From Mycolicibacterium sphagni (lineage in GTDB: Bacteria; Actinomycetota; Actinomycetes; Mycobacteriales; Mycobacteriaceae): DNA of 64,000 nt. A model generated the notes under the pieces. The model saw nothing but the letters and a program-made list of their open reading frames with translations, was not told where the DNA came from and did not search any database. The stretch spans positions 20,837 through 84,836 of the forward strand of contig NZ_NOZR01000028.1 of NCBI RefSeq assembly GCF_002250655.1, given 5' to 3'. Shown piece by piece: positions 25,003-35,414 of this stretch. How positions within the stretch are numbered: position 1 is the first letter of the stretch; every line of letters begins with the position of its first letter. Made by a program: the position numbers and the translations under genes.

Positions 25003-27789
25003 CTAGTCCAATCCCGGTTCCTCGCGGCTCGCCGTCACCAGAGCGCGATGCCCGTTCGACTCGACCGCTGTGCCACCGGCGGCGATCTCCATCGCCTTCT
25101 CCGTATACACCCGGTACCCGTAGTCGGGTCGGTAGCCGTGCACCTCGGGGGTGTCCAGATCGCGGATGAAAGCCAGGATCTGGGGGCTGAACAACTGCCC
25201 GGGCACCAGCACCGGGAACCCGGGCGGGTAAGGCGTCACGAACGTCGCCGAGACCACCTGCCGGCCAGCCGCCAGTCGCTCGTCGATCTCGGCATCACTG
25301 AGGTACTCGCAGTTGGCGTCGTTGTACGAGAGGTAGAACGCGGGCCGGACATCGCCTTCCGGCGTGGCATCGCCGTCGCGGAACGCGGCGTGGAATCCGC
25401 TGAAGTCGGGCAGCGGAATCGATTGCCGCGTAAGGTGATACACCCGCCGCTCGAACCGGCCGCGCTCGCCCAGGCTCATCTCCGAGACGTGCTCCTCGAG
25501 TTCGCGGGCAATCTTCACCAGCACCTCGACCAAGAACGCCACCGAACTGCGCGTCGTGCCGATATTGGTCATGAACAACACCGTGTTGCGCGATGTCTTG
25601 TTGATCTGCACGCCGTGCCGGTCCATCAACTGCTGACGCTTGAACTCGTCGCCGTCGTAGCCAGTATTGCCGATGGACAACGTGATTCGCGACGGGTCGA
25701 GCACGAATTCGTCGGCTCCCCAGGCCGCCATCATGTTGCGCAGACCCGAACGCAGCGGCTGTGAGATACGCGACGGCCGGTAGACCTCGGGGATCAGATC
25801 TGAAGTGCGCAAGCACGATACGTACTTGCGCAGCAACGGATGATTGTCGATCGCATCGCGCAGCTGCATCGCATTCTCCAGCTGACGCTGGACGAGCTCG
25901 ACCCCTTCGAGTGCCACCTGGCGCCGGCCCAGATCCAATGAGGCCAGGATCTGGTAGTTCGGCGAGGTCGACGTGTGCGCCATGTACGCCTCGTGGAACG
26001 ACTCGGCAACCTTCTGTTCGAAGTCCTGGTCGAAGACGTGGATCATCGAACCCTGCCGCAACGCGGTCAGCGTCTTGTGCGTCGACTGGGTGGCGTACAC
26101 CCGCACCCGCGCCCGAGCCGGATCAGGGCTCAGCCGTGTGTGCAGCAGTTCCTCGTCGGACATGGCGGCCTGCTCGGTCAGCGTGGACTCGTAATGCGCG
26201 ATGTACGACGGGTCTTGCAGTTTCGCGCGCAGCGCCTTGGCCGATGCCATCGCGGTGCGGGTGCGGTAGACCGGGTGGAAGCGTGCGAACGCGAACCACG
26301 CTTCGTCCCAAAGGAACACGAGGTCGGGCTTGATCGCCAGGCATTCCTCCATCACCCGCGTCACGTCGTAGACGATTCCGTCGAACGTGCAGTTGGTCAG
26401 GGAGATCATCTTGACCCGGTCGAGCTTGCCTGCAGCCTTGAGCGCCAGCAGCTTCGACTTGATTTCGAGCAGCGGCACCGCGCCGTACATCGAATACTGC
26501 TCCAGCGCATACGCCTCGAGATAGACGACCTGCGCACCGGCGAGCATCATCCCGTAGTGGTGGGACTGGTGGCAGTTGCGGTCGAGCAACACGATGTCGC
26601 CCGGTGCGACGAGGGCCTGCGTGACGACCTTGTTCGCCGTCGACGTGCCGTTCGTGACGAAGTAGCTGCGCCGCGAGCCGTAGATCTCCGACGCCAGTTC
26701 CTGCGACTCGCGCAGCGGGCCGGTCGGGTCGAGCAGCGAATCGAGGCCGCCGCACGTGGCCGACGTCTCCGCCATGAACACGTCCAGGCCGTAAAAGCCG
26801 ACCATGTCCTTGATCCAATGCGAGTTGACGATCGACTTGCCCTGCGAGATCGGCAGCGCGTGGAAAACACCGGTCGGCCGGTGGCTGTACTGCTTGAGAG
26901 CACTGAAGAACGGCGTGCGGTACCGGGCGGCCACCCCATGCAGGATCGACAGGTGCAACTCGAGCATGCCTTCACGCGCGTGGAACACCCGGCGGAAGTG
27001 CTGGCCCAGCCGGCCCGCGATGTCCTCGACTTCGATCTCCGTCATCAGGTACAGGTCCAGCTCGGGACGCAGTTCAGACAGTGACGTGGCCAGGATCTCG
27101 GCGCGGTCGTCGGGGGACTGGTGATCGGCGAGTTCGTCGGTCAGCTCGGTGTCGATGAACTCCGCCAGCGTGGACAGGTCACGCGTGGACTGGTGAGAGA
27201 ACCGGCGTCGGATCACGACGGCCTGCAGGTTGACGTTGAGCCGGGCGGCGATCAGGGCTTCGTCGCCGCTGCCCACTACCACCAGCTCGTAGACGAACTC
27301 GTCATCGGGGCGCCGCCAGCTGCGAACCTCTTTGCGCAGCGCGCGCTCCTGCGCGTCGGTCATCTTCTCCACGACCAGCACCTCGAAGTACGGCTGCTCG
27401 CGATGAGTCGACGGCGCGCCTTCGAGCTGGCGCGGGTCGGTCGGGAACAGATCCTGGTCCTCGCCGCCGGCATGCTCGGCGTGTCCGGACCGGTAGGACT
27501 CGGTGGTCAGCGCGCGATTGATGCGGGCGACGATGGCTGCGAACTTGTCGTAGCTGCCCCCGGCGAAGAGCCGCTGCACCCGCGCGAATTGCGGGGAACC
27601 GGGGAACGCCCAGTACGGCTCCAGCGGTGTCAGCTCGGTCAGCAGATCCCGGCAGATGCCGACGTATTTCTCTTTCAGCGCACCGGTCGTGGAGGTCCTC
27701 GTGAGCCGGTCTGCTGCCTCCTCGAGCCGGCACCAGGCGTCTGCCCGCAGCTGTCCGACACTGTTGTACGCGCGCGAGATGTCCGACAT
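25003..27789 (-). CDS. PLP-dependent Orn/Lys/Arg decarboxylase (group III)
   Basis: 928 residues from ATG 27789 (MSDISRAYNSVGQLRADAW). The wing domain at the N-terminus is followed by the PLP core: YFVTNGTSTANKVV, LLDRNCHQSHHYGMML, VFLWDEAWFAF with the pyridine-binding Asp, and STHKTLTALRQGSMIHV with the Schiff-base Lys. The C-terminal domain is also present. Matches the large mycobacterial amino-acid decarboxylase (Rv2531c type). Which of Orn, Lys or Arg is used is not clear. Probable role in polyamine synthesis or acid tolerance. Confidence 0.9.
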   Translation of the reverse strand: MSDISRAYNSVGQLRADAWCRLEEAADRLTRTSTTGALKEKYVGICRDLLTELTPLEPYWAFPGSPQFARVQRLFAGGSYDKFAAIVARINRALTTESYRSGHAEHAGGEDQDLFPTDPRQLEGAPSTHREQPYFEVLVVEKMTDAQERALRKEVRSWRRPDDEFVYELVVVGSGDEALIAARLNVNLQAVVIRRRFSHQSTRDLSTLAEFIDTELTDELADHQSPDDRAEILATSLSELRPELDLYLMTEIEVEDIAGRLGQHFRRVFHAREGMLELHLSILHGVAARYRTPFFSALKQYSHRPTGVFHALPISQGKSIVNSHWIKDMVGFYGLDVFMAETSATCGGLDSLLDPTGPLRESQELASEIYGSRRSYFVTNGTSTANKVVTQALVAPGDIVLLDRNCHQSHHYGMMLAGAQVVYLEAYALEQYSMYGAVPLLEIKSKLLALKAAGKLDRVKMISLTNCTFDGIVYDVTRVMEECLAIKPDLVFLWDEAWFAFARFHPVYRTRTAMASAKALRAKLQDPSYIAHYESTLTEQAAMSDEELLHTRLSPDPARARVRVYATQSTHKTLTALRQGSMIHVFDQDFEQKVAESFHEAYMAHTSTSPNYQILASLDLGRRQVALEGVELVQRQLENAMQLRDAIDNHPLLRKYVSCLRTSDLIPEVYRPSRISQPLRSGLRNMMAAWGADEFVLDPSRITLSIGNTGYDGDEFKRQQLMDRHGVQINKTSRNTVLFMTNIGTTRSSVAFLVEVLVKIARELEEHVSEMSLGERGRFERRVYHLTRQSIPLPDFSGFHAAFRDGDATPEGDVRPAFYLSYNDANCEYLSDAEIDERLAAGRQVVSATFVTPYPPGFPVLVPGQLFSPQILAFIRDLDTPEVHGYRPDYGYRVYTEKAMEIAAGGTAVESNGHRALVTASREEPGLD

Positions 27790-28012
27790 GGTAGGCCCTT
27801 TCACGATTCTCGCTGACAAGGGTTGCAGAGCGAGCGTGGAGTGCGGGCCAACGGCAGACCAACCGTGGCCGTCGATCGGCTGACGTCAGGGTTTCGGCTG
27901 CCTGCAAGCCGTCTCACAATCGAGACCCACCGCCCTTGTGTGCCGACTAGCGTGGTGACCGCGTGGACGGATCCGTGAAAGGGAGGCTGGCGGTGTCGAT
28001 GAGGGTGGATCG

Positions 28013-29476
28013 ATGAGTGGACCCGTTGACGAACTCGGCGCCCTGGACATGCTGCTGCATCGCGGCGAGGCCAACCCGCGGACCAGGTCCGGGATCATGG
28101 CCCTGGAGATCCTGGACCGCACCCCGGACTGGAACCGGTTCCGCACTGGTTTCGAGAACGCCTCCCGCAAGGTGCTGCGGCTGCGGCAGCGGGTCGTGGT
28201 TCCGACGCTGCCGACGGCGGCGCCCCGCTGGGTCGTCGACCCGGACTTCAACCTCGACTTCCACGTCCGCCGCGTGCGGGTGCCCGAGCCCAGCACCCTT
28301 CGTGAGGTGCTCGACCTCGCCGAGGTGAGCCTGCAGTCGCCGCTGGACATTTCGCGGCCGCTGTGGACGGCCACCCTCGTGGAAGGACTGGAAGGCGGCA
28401 AGGCGGCCACCCTGTTGCATCTGAGCCACGCGGTCACCGACGGAGTCGGCGCCACCGCGATGTTCGCCGAGATCTACGACCTGGAACGGGAGCCTGCCCC
28501 ACGACCCGCTCCGCCAGTGCCGGTGCCACAGGACCTCACGCCCAACGACCTGATGCGCGAAGGGTTCAACCACCTGCCCGGCGCCATCGTCGGCGGTTTG
28601 TTCAGTGCCGTCTCCGGTGGGCTGTCGGTGGTCGGGCGCGCCGTGCGCAACCCGGGCACGGCTGTGTGGGACGTCGTCGACTATGCCCGCTCCGGACGCC
28701 GCGTCATCGGGCGCGCCGCCGAACCGTCGCCGCTGCTGCGCCGCCGAAGCCTGTCGTCGCGCAGCGAAGCCATCGAGATGCGCCTGGCCGATCTGCGTTC
28801 GGCCGCCCACGCCGCCGGCGGCTCGATCAACGATGCCTACCTGGCCGGGTTGTGCGGGGCGTTGCGGCGCTATCACGAGACGCTCGGCGTTCCGATCAAC
28901 AGCCTGCCGATGGCCGTGCCGGTGAGCCTGCGCGCCGAGGCGGACCCGGCCGGTGGCAACCGGTTCGCCGGGGTCAACCTCGCCGCGCCGATCGCCGTCG
29001 CCGACCCCACGCTGCGCATCCAGAAGATCCGCAAGCAGATGACCTCACGGCGCGAGGAGGCGGCCATCGATTTGATGGGCGCCGTCGCGCCGGTGATCGG
29101 GCTGCTGCCCGACGCCGTGCTCGAGGCGATGACCGGCTCGGTCATTGCCTCCGATGTGCAGGCCAGCAATGTTCCGGTATACGCCGGCGACACCTACATC
29201 GCTGGGGCAAAAGTGCTGCGGCAGTTCGGGATCGGGCCTCTGCCCGGTGTCGCGATGATGGTCGTGCTGGTCTCCCGGGGCGGCTTCGCCACGGTCACCA
29301 CCCGCTACGACCGCGCGTCGATCACCGACGAGCACCTGTGGGCGCAATGCCTGCGTGAAGGTTTCGACGAGGTGCTGGCGCTGGCCGGAGATCCGCCGCC
29401 GAAGGTGGTGCCGTCGTCGTTCCCCGACCCCGTCGAGTCCGCCCAACCCAGCCCGAACGGATCGGTGTCCTTCTGA
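28013..29476 (+). CDS. Wax ester synthase / diacylglycerol acyltransferase (WS/DGAT)
   Basis: 487 residues. Makes triacylglycerol or wax esters from acyl-CoA. The active-site motif normally HHxxxDG reads SHAVTDG: the first His is Ser, the catalytic second His and Asp are kept. Later conserved parts: SINDAYLAGLCGALRRY, PVSLRAE, GNRFAGVNLA and the C-terminal FGIGPLPGVAMMVVLVS. First gene of a coupled lipid operon with plsC and plsB2, matching the order Rv2484c-Rv2483c-Rv2482c. ATG 28013; stop and next start share one base (TGATG). Confidence 0.92.
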   Translation: MSGPVDELGALDMLLHRGEANPRTRSGIMALEILDRTPDWNRFRTGFENASRKVLRLRQRVVVPTLPTAAPRWVVDPDFNLDFHVRRVRVPEPSTLREVLDLAEVSLQSPLDISRPLWTATLVEGLEGGKAATLLHLSHAVTDGVGATAMFAEIYDLEREPAPRPAPPVPVPQDLTPNDLMREGFNHLPGAIVGGLFSAVSGGLSVVGRAVRNPGTAVWDVVDYARSGRRVIGRAAEPSPLLRRRSLSSRSEAIEMRLADLRSAAHAAGGSINDAYLAGLCGALRRYHETLGVPINSLPMAVPVSLRAEADPAGGNRFAGVNLAAPIAVADPTLRIQKIRKQMTSRREEAAIDLMGAVAPVIGLLPDAVLEAMTGSVIASDVQASNVPVYAGDTYIAGAKVLRQFGIGPLPGVAMMVVLVSRGGFATVTTRYDRASITDEHLWAQCLREGFDEVLALAGDPPPKVVPSSFPDPVESAQPSPNGSVSF

Positions 29477-31068
29477 TGAGCGACAAGGAGATGCGCCTGC
29501 CCGGTTCGGTCGCCGAGGTCAAGGCCAGTCCGGAAGGCCCGAAGATCGGCGCGTTCTTCGACCTCGACGGCACGCTGGTGGCCGGGTTCACCGCCGTCAT
29601 CCTGACCCAGGAACGCTTCCGTAGCCGCGACATGGGCATCGGTGAGCTGATCACGATGATTTCCGCCGGCCTCAACCATCAGCTCGGCCGGCTGGAGTTC
29701 GAGGATCTGATCACCAAGGCGTCCCAGGCCCTGCGCGGACGGCAGATGAGCGACCTGCAGGAGATCGGCGAACGGCTGTTCGTGCAGAAGATCGAAAACC
29801 GGATCTACCCGGAGATGCGCGAGTTGGTGCACGCCCACCTCGAGCGTGGGCACACCGTGGTGCTCAGCTCGTCGGCCCTCACCATCCAGGTCGAGCCGGT
29901 GGCCAAGTTCCTCGGCATCGAGAACACGCTGACCAACCGGTTCGAGGTCGACGAGGACGACGTGCTCACCGGCGACGTGATCCGGCCCATCCTGTGGGGA
30001 CCCGGCAAGGCCAACGCGGTGCAGAAGTTCGCCGCCGAGAACGACATTGACCTCAAGAACTCGTACTTCTACGCCGACGGCGACGAGGACGTCGCGCTGA
30101 TGTATCTGGTCGGCAACCCACGCCCGACCAATCCCGAGGGCAAGATGGCCGCGGTCGCTCGCCGTCGCGGCTGGCCGATCCTGCAGTTCCACAGCCGAGG
30201 CGGCGGTGGGCTGATGGGGCAGGTCCGCACCCTGCTCGGCGTCGGGGCCCTGGTGCCCGCGGCGACAGGTGCGATCTGGTGGGGCGCGCTCACCCGTAGC
30301 CGACGGCGCGGCCTCAATTTCTTCACCACCGCGTTCCCCAATCTGCTATTGGCCGCAAACGGCGTGCGGCTCAACGTCCTTGGCGAAGAGAATCTCACGA
30401 AGCAGCGGCCTGCGGTGTTCATCTTCAACCATCGCAACAACGTCGATCCGGTCATTGCAGCATCGCTGATCCGGGACAACTGGACCGGAGTCGGCAAGAA
30501 GGAGCTGCAGAGCGACCCCGTCGTCGGCACGCTGGGCAAGCTCGTCGACACCGTCTTCATCGACCGCGACGACCCCAAGGCCGCACTCGAAACCATGCAC
30601 CAGGTCGAGGAATTGGTGGCCAAGGGCCTCTCGATCATGATCGCCCCTGAGGGCACCCGGCTGGACACCCGAACCGTCGGCCCGTTCAAGAAGGGACCGT
30701 TCCGGCTGGCGATGGCCGCCGGTGTTCCGTTGGTGCCGATCGTGATCCGCAACGCGGAGGTGATCGCCTCGCGCGATTCGTCCACCATGAATCCCGGTGA
30801 GGTGGATATCGTTGTGTATCCGCCGCTTTCGGTCGAGGACTGGACGTTGGAGAATCTGTCGGAGCGCATTGACGGGGTTCGCCAGCTGTATCTGGACACG
30901 CTCAAGGACTGGCCTGTCGACAAGCTGCCGGTGCCGGAGATCTACCAGACGGCGCCGGCGAAGAGAGCACCTGCCAAAAAGGCTCCTGCCAAAAAGGCGC
31001 CCGCCAAGAGGGTGGCGGCGAAAAAGGCGCCCGCCGCGAAGTCACCGAATGCCAAGGGCCGCAAATGA
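29476..31068 (+). CDS. plsC: Bifunctional HAD phosphatase-like / 1-acylglycerol-3-phosphate acyltransferase
   Basis: 530 residues in two domains. Residues ~20-250 are a HAD hydrolase (FFDLDGTLVAG, SSALTIQVEPVAKFLG, YADGDEDVALM). Residues ~290-500 are a PlsC acyltransferase with NHRNNVDPV (HxxxxD, ~318), the FIDRDDPKAA segment and APEGTR (~390). The tail is a Lys/Pro/Ala repeat (PAKKA units) up to the stop, as in cell-wall or nucleic-acid-binding tails. Acylates lysophosphatidic acid in phospholipid/TAG synthesis. Corresponds to Rv2483c. The ATGA overlap couples it to plsB2. Confidence 0.92.
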   Translation: MSDKEMRLPGSVAEVKASPEGPKIGAFFDLDGTLVAGFTAVILTQERFRSRDMGIGELITMISAGLNHQLGRLEFEDLITKASQALRGRQMSDLQEIGERLFVQKIENRIYPEMRELVHAHLERGHTVVLSSSALTIQVEPVAKFLGIENTLTNRFEVDEDDVLTGDVIRPILWGPGKANAVQKFAAENDIDLKNSYFYADGDEDVALMYLVGNPRPTNPEGKMAAVARRRGWPILQFHSRGGGGLMGQVRTLLGVGALVPAATGAIWWGALTRSRRRGLNFFTTAFPNLLLAANGVRLNVLGEENLTKQRPAVFIFNHRNNVDPVIAASLIRDNWTGVGKKELQSDPVVGTLGKLVDTVFIDRDDPKAALETMHQVEELVAKGLSIMIAPEGTRLDTRTVGPFKKGPFRLAMAAGVPLVPIVIRNAEVIASRDSSTMNPGEVDIVVYPPLSVEDWTLENLSERIDGVRQLYLDTLKDWPVDKLPVPEIYQTAPAKRAPAKKAPAKKAPAKRVAAKKAPAAKSPNAKGRK

Positions 31069-33401
31069 CCCGATCCGACCATTTGGCCGATTTCAGTACC
31101 ACCGACGACGCGCTGGTGCTGGCGTCGGTGTCGTCGAAGGCCGAGTTCGAGCTGCTGAACGACTGGCTGCACGCCCAGCGACGGGCGCATCCCGACACCA
31201 AGGTCGAGGTGCTGCAACTGCCTGCCGGTGATCCGCCGCCCGGAGTGGTGGCCCAGCTCGTGGAGGAACTCGGGGTCGGGGAGGACCGACTGGTCGTCCC
31301 GGTGCGGGTGTTCTGGGTTCCCGGCGGATTGCCTACCCGGGTGAAGATCGTCGGCCTGCTGTCCGGGCGTGACACCTACCGGCCGCCGGAGCTCTTGCAG
31401 CGCAACATCCTTCGTAAGGATCCCTCGCGCGCCCGCGTCGTTGCCGGTGAACCGGCCAAGGTGTCCGAACTGCGTCAGCAGTGGCAGGAGAACACCGTCG
31501 GCGACAGCCCGCGGGACTTCGCGCGGTTCGTGCTGCGCCGCGCCGCGCTGGCGGTCGAGCGGATGGAATTGCGCCTGCTCGGACCCGAATACAAGTCGCC
31601 ACGGCTGATCACCGACGAGTTGATGGCGTCCTCGCGGTTCATGGAGGGCCTGGACAAGATCCCCGGCGCCACCCCGGCCAAGGCCGAGGAAATGCTCAAC
31701 GAGCTGGCCACCGGCTGGAGCAGGTTCTCCGTCGACCTGATTCCGAACCTCGGGCGCGCGATCTTCAGCCGGGGCTTCGACCCGCGAATCGACTACGACT
31801 CCATGGAAATCGAGGCCATGCGCCGCGGCCTGGAAGACCACCCGGCGGTACTGCTGTGGTCGCACCGGTCCTATCTCGACGGCGTCATCGTCCCGGTGGC
31901 GATGCAGGAGAACAAGCTGCCGCCCGCGCACACGTTCGCAGGCATCAACCTGTCCTTCGGATTCATGGGGCCGCTGATGCGCCGCTCCGGCGTCATCTTC
32001 CTGCGCCGCAAGCTCGACGATCCGCTTTACAAGTACGTGCTGCGCCAGTTCGTCGGCTTCATCGTGCAGAAGCGTTTCAACCTCAGCTGGTCAATCGAGG
32101 GCACCCGGTCACGCACCGGAAAGATGTTGCCGCCCAAGCTCGGACTGCTCGCGTACGTCGCCGACGCCTACCTGGACGGCCGCAGCGAAGACATTCTGCT
32201 ACAGCCGGTATCGATCAGCTTCGACCAGCTGCACGAGACCACCGAGTATGCGGCCTACGCCCGCGGCGGGGAGAAGACCCCGGAGAGCGCGGAGTGGCTG
32301 TTCAACTTCATCAAGGCGCAGGGGGAGCGTAACTACGGCAAGATCTACGTCCGATTCCCCGAGGCTGTCTCGATGCGGCAATACCTCGGCGACCCGGGTG
32401 GTGCGATCGCCTCGGACGAGGACGCCAAACGCCTGGCCATGCAGAAGATGGCTTTCGAGGTGGCCTGGCGGATCCTGCGGGTCACACCGATCAACGCCAC
32501 CGGACTGGTGTCGGCGCTGCTGCTCACCACCCGCGGTCGTGCGCTGACGCTGAGCCAGCTGCATCACACGCTGCAGGACTCGTTGGATTACCTTCAGCGA
32601 AAGCAGAATCCGATGACCAACAGCGCCTTGCGGCTGCGCACCCCCGAGGGAGTGCGGGCCGCCGTCGACGCGTTGTCCAACGGGCATCCGGTGACTCGGG
32701 TGGACGGCGGGCACGAGCCGGTGTGGCGGATCGCCCCCGAGCACGAACATGAGGCGGCGTTCTACCGCAACACGCTTATCCACGCGTTCCTGGAGACGGC
32801 GATCGCCGAACTGGCACTGGCCCATGCCGGGCGCGCACCCGACGGCGACCGGGTGGCGGTGTTCTGGGACCAGGCGATGAGATTGCGTGATCTGCTGAAG
32901 TTCGATTTCTACTTCGCTGATTCCGCCGCGTTCCGTGAGCATCTCGCCGAAGAGCTGTCGTGGCAAGACGATTGGGAGGTCCACGTCGCCGCCGGCGGTG
33001 ACGCCGTCGACGACCTGCTGCGCCGGAAGCAACCGCTGATGTCACACGCGATGCTGCGGCCGTTCATTGAGGCTTACGAGATCGTCGCCGACGTGTTGTG
33101 TGACGCGCCCACAGACATCGATGAGAAGGAACTGACCAAGCGGGCATTGGGTGTAGGTGCCCAATATGCGGCGCAGGGTCGGATCCGCAGCAACGAGTCG
33201 GTGTCGGCGCTGCTGTTCGCAACAGCCCGGCAGGTGGCCGCCGATCAGCACCTGCTGGAGGCCGCACCCGATCTGCAGCAGCGCCGCGAGGACTTCCTGC
33301 ACGAGCTGCGCAGCATCCTGGCTGATATGGACCGCATCAGCGCGCTGTCCACCGAGCAGTTCTATGCCCGCGAAATGAAATTACGCGAGCTGGGCGCCTG
33401 A
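31065..33401 (+). CDS. plsB2: Glycerol-3-phosphate 1-O-acyltransferase
   Basis: 778 residues, close to the ~790 of mycobacterial PlsB2. Catalyses the first acylation of glycerol 3-phosphate. Motif I WSHRSYLDG (HxxxxD) at about residue 266, motif II GVIFLRRKLDD, motif III SIEGTRSRTGK, motif IV LQPVSISFDQL. Coupled to plsC by a four-base overlap, so this operon holds three acylation steps from glycerol 3-phosphate to triacylglycerol. Confidence 0.95.
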   Translation: MTRSDHLADFSTTDDALVLASVSSKAEFELLNDWLHAQRRAHPDTKVEVLQLPAGDPPPGVVAQLVEELGVGEDRLVVPVRVFWVPGGLPTRVKIVGLLSGRDTYRPPELLQRNILRKDPSRARVVAGEPAKVSELRQQWQENTVGDSPRDFARFVLRRAALAVERMELRLLGPEYKSPRLITDELMASSRFMEGLDKIPGATPAKAEEMLNELATGWSRFSVDLIPNLGRAIFSRGFDPRIDYDSMEIEAMRRGLEDHPAVLLWSHRSYLDGVIVPVAMQENKLPPAHTFAGINLSFGFMGPLMRRSGVIFLRRKLDDPLYKYVLRQFVGFIVQKRFNLSWSIEGTRSRTGKMLPPKLGLLAYVADAYLDGRSEDILLQPVSISFDQLHETTEYAAYARGGEKTPESAEWLFNFIKAQGERNYGKIYVRFPEAVSMRQYLGDPGGAIASDEDAKRLAMQKMAFEVAWRILRVTPINATGLVSALLLTTRGRALTLSQLHHTLQDSLDYLQRKQNPMTNSALRLRTPEGVRAAVDALSNGHPVTRVDGGHEPVWRIAPEHEHEAAFYRNTLIHAFLETAIAELALAHAGRAPDGDRVAVFWDQAMRLRDLLKFDFYFADSAAFREHLAEELSWQDDWEVHVAAGGDAVDDLLRRKQPLMSHAMLRPFIEAYEIVADVLCDAPTDIDEKELTKRALGVGAQYAAQGRIRSNESVSALLFATARQVAADQHLLEAAPDLQQRREDFLHELRSILADMDRISALSTEQFYAREMKLRELGA

Positions 33402-33416
33402 CCATACGCTGAGTGA

Positions 33417-35414
33417 ATGTCTGCGCCAGCCGCCCACCGCACCGCGGTATGGCCCGTGCTGTCGATGGTGGCGCTGCTGGCCGGTATCACCGCCGCCGGC
33501 ATCGGCGCGTTCTCGCTTGCTGATGCACTGACCGCGACCGGCCTGCCCGACGCAGGCAGGCTCACCACATTGGGATTGCCGTTCGTGCGGGCGGCCGGTG
33601 AGATCGCGGCGGTTCTCGCCGTCGGCTCGTTCATGTTCGCCACGTTCCTCGTGCCACCGCAGGACAATGGGGTGCTCGACGTCGCCGGTTACCGCGCACT
33701 GCGGATCGGTGTCGCCGCCTCCGGGATGTGGGCGGTGTGCGCCCTCCTGATGATCCCGCTGACCATCTCCGACGTCTCCGGTCAGCCACTGGGCGACCAT
33801 CTCAACCCTGTCCAGCTGTGGGCGGTGACCGGCCTGGTCGACACCGCGGGTGCCTGGCGGTGGACGGCGTTTTTGGCGCTGGTCGTCGCGATCTCGGGCC
33901 GCGCGGTGCTGCGCTGGTCGTGGACGCCGTTCTTGTTCGCCGGCTCGCTGATGACGCTGATCCCGCTGGCTCTGACGGGCCATTCGTCGGCGGGTGGTGC
34001 CCACGACCTGGCCACCAACAGTCTGATGATCCATTTGCTGGCCGGCGCGTTGTGGGCGGGCGGCCTGTTGGCGCTCCTGGCCCATGCGATCTACGGCGGC
34101 GAGCACGCCGACCTGGCCGCGCGACGCTTCTCGGCGGTGGCGTTCTGGTGCTTCATCGCGATGGCGCTCTCCGGGGTGATCAACGCCTTCATCCGAATGC
34201 GGTTCTCCGACCTGTTCTCCACCGAGTACGGCTGGCTGGTGGTGGCCAAGATCGTCGCGCTGGGTTCCCTCGGAGTGATCGGGTGGCGGCAACGCCGCGG
34301 GCCGGTAGCCGCACTGCAAGCCGACCCGCAGGCACGCGGCGCACTGGTCCGGCTGGCATTCATCGAGGCGCTGGTGTTCGGCCTGACCTTCGGCATCGCG
34401 GTCGGCCTGGGCCGTACCCCGCCACCGGCACCGCTGAACGCGAACCCGTCGCCCGCCGAAGTGGCGATCGGCTACGACTTCGCCGGGCCGCCGACCGTCG
34501 CGCGGATCCTGCTGGACTGGCGCTTCGACCTGGTATTCGGCACGGCCGCGATCGTGTTCGCCGCGGTCTATCTGGCCGGACTGATCCGGTTGCGCCGCCG
34601 CGGCGACACGTGGCCGGTGGGCCGGACGGTGGCCTGGCTGCTGGGCTGCGCGGTGCTGCTGTTCGCCACGTCGTCGGGGTTGGGCCGGTACATGCCGGCG
34701 ATGTTCAGCATGCACATGACCGCGCACATGCTGCTGTCGATGCTTGTGCCCGTGCTGCTGGTGCTGGGTGCACCGGTGACGCTGGCGCTGCGGGCGCTGC
34801 CCACCGCGGGCAAGGGCAATCCGCCCGGGCCGCGAGAGTGGCTGCTCGAGGCCCTGCACAGCAGGTGGTCGCGGTTCTTCACCCACCCGGTGGTGGCCAC
34901 CATCATGTTCGTCGCCGGGTTCTACGGCCTGTACTTCGGCGGGATCTTCGACGCTGCGGTGAGCAATCACGGCGCCCACGTCCTGATGAACCTGCACTTC
35001 CTGATCAGTGGCTATCTGTTCTATTGGGTGGTCATCGGCATCGACCCCACGCCGCGGCCGCTGCCAGCCGTAGCCAAGATCGCGATGGTGTTCGCGTCAC
35101 TGCCGCTGCACGCGTTCTTCGGCGTGGTGATGATGGGCATGGACCAGGTGCTGGGGGAGAGCTTCTACCGCTCACTGCACCTGAGCTGGCACACCGACCT
35201 GGTCGGTGATCAGCACCTCGGCGGCGGAATCGCTTGGGCAGCAGGTGAAATCCCGCTGGTGCTGGTGATGATGGCGCTCCTGATCCAGTGGAGCCGCAGC
35301 GACCGGCGCACCGCCAAGCGGACCGATCGTGCCGCCGACCGCGACGACAACGCCGACCTGGCCGCCTACAACGCGATGCTGGCCGAGATGGCCCGCCGCG
35401 AGGGCAACCGCTGA
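33417..35414 (+). CDS. CopD–CtaG fusion membrane protein
   Basis: 665 residues, ATG 33417. The N-terminal ~330 residues form a CopD-like copper-resistance domain with about eight helices. The C-terminal ~270 residues are a cytochrome-c-oxidase assembly (caa3 CtaG) domain: YMPAMFSMHMTAHMLLSML, FDAAVSNHGAHVLMNLHFL, LPLHAFFGVVMMG and a late SLHLSWHTDLVGDQHLGGG rich in His. Corresponds to Rv0102 in M. tuberculosis. Likely delivers copper to cytochrome oxidase. It follows plsB2 by 15 bases but is not part of this block in M. tuberculosis. Confidence 0.88.
   Translation: MSAPAAHRTAVWPVLSMVALLAGITAAGIGAFSLADALTATGLPDAGRLTTLGLPFVRAAGEIAAVLAVGSFMFATFLVPPQDNGVLDVAGYRALRIGVAASGMWAVCALLMIPLTISDVSGQPLGDHLNPVQLWAVTGLVDTAGAWRWTAFLALVVAISGRAVLRWSWTPFLFAGSLMTLIPLALTGHSSAGGAHDLATNSLMIHLLAGALWAGGLLALLAHAIYGGEHADLAARRFSAVAFWCFIAMALSGVINAFIRMRFSDLFSTEYGWLVVAKIVALGSLGVIGWRQRRGPVAALQADPQARGALVRLAFIEALVFGLTFGIAVGLGRTPPPAPLNANPSPAEVAIGYDFAGPPTVARILLDWRFDLVFGTAAIVFAAVYLAGLIRLRRRGDTWPVGRTVAWLLGCAVLLFATSSGLGRYMPAMFSMHMTAHMLLSMLVPVLLVLGAPVTLALRALPTAGKGNPPGPREWLLEALHSRWSRFFTHPVVATIMFVAGFYGLYFGGIFDAAVSNHGAHVLMNLHFLISGYLFYWVVIGIDPTPRPLPAVAKIAMVFASLPLHAFFGVVMMGMDQVLGESFYRSLHLSWHTDLVGDQHLGGGIAWAAGEIPLVLVMMALLIQWSRSDRRTAKRTDRAADRDDNADLAAYNAMLAEMARREGNR

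Noticed and set aside
25975..27084. 369-codon plus-strand frame opposite the decarboxylase
   Set aside because: Shadow frame; the minus-strand PLP enzyme explains the region fully.
33381..34997. 538-codon minus-strand open frame opposite CtaG
   Set aside because: Gln/Arg/His-rich low-complexity antisense translation, no domain.
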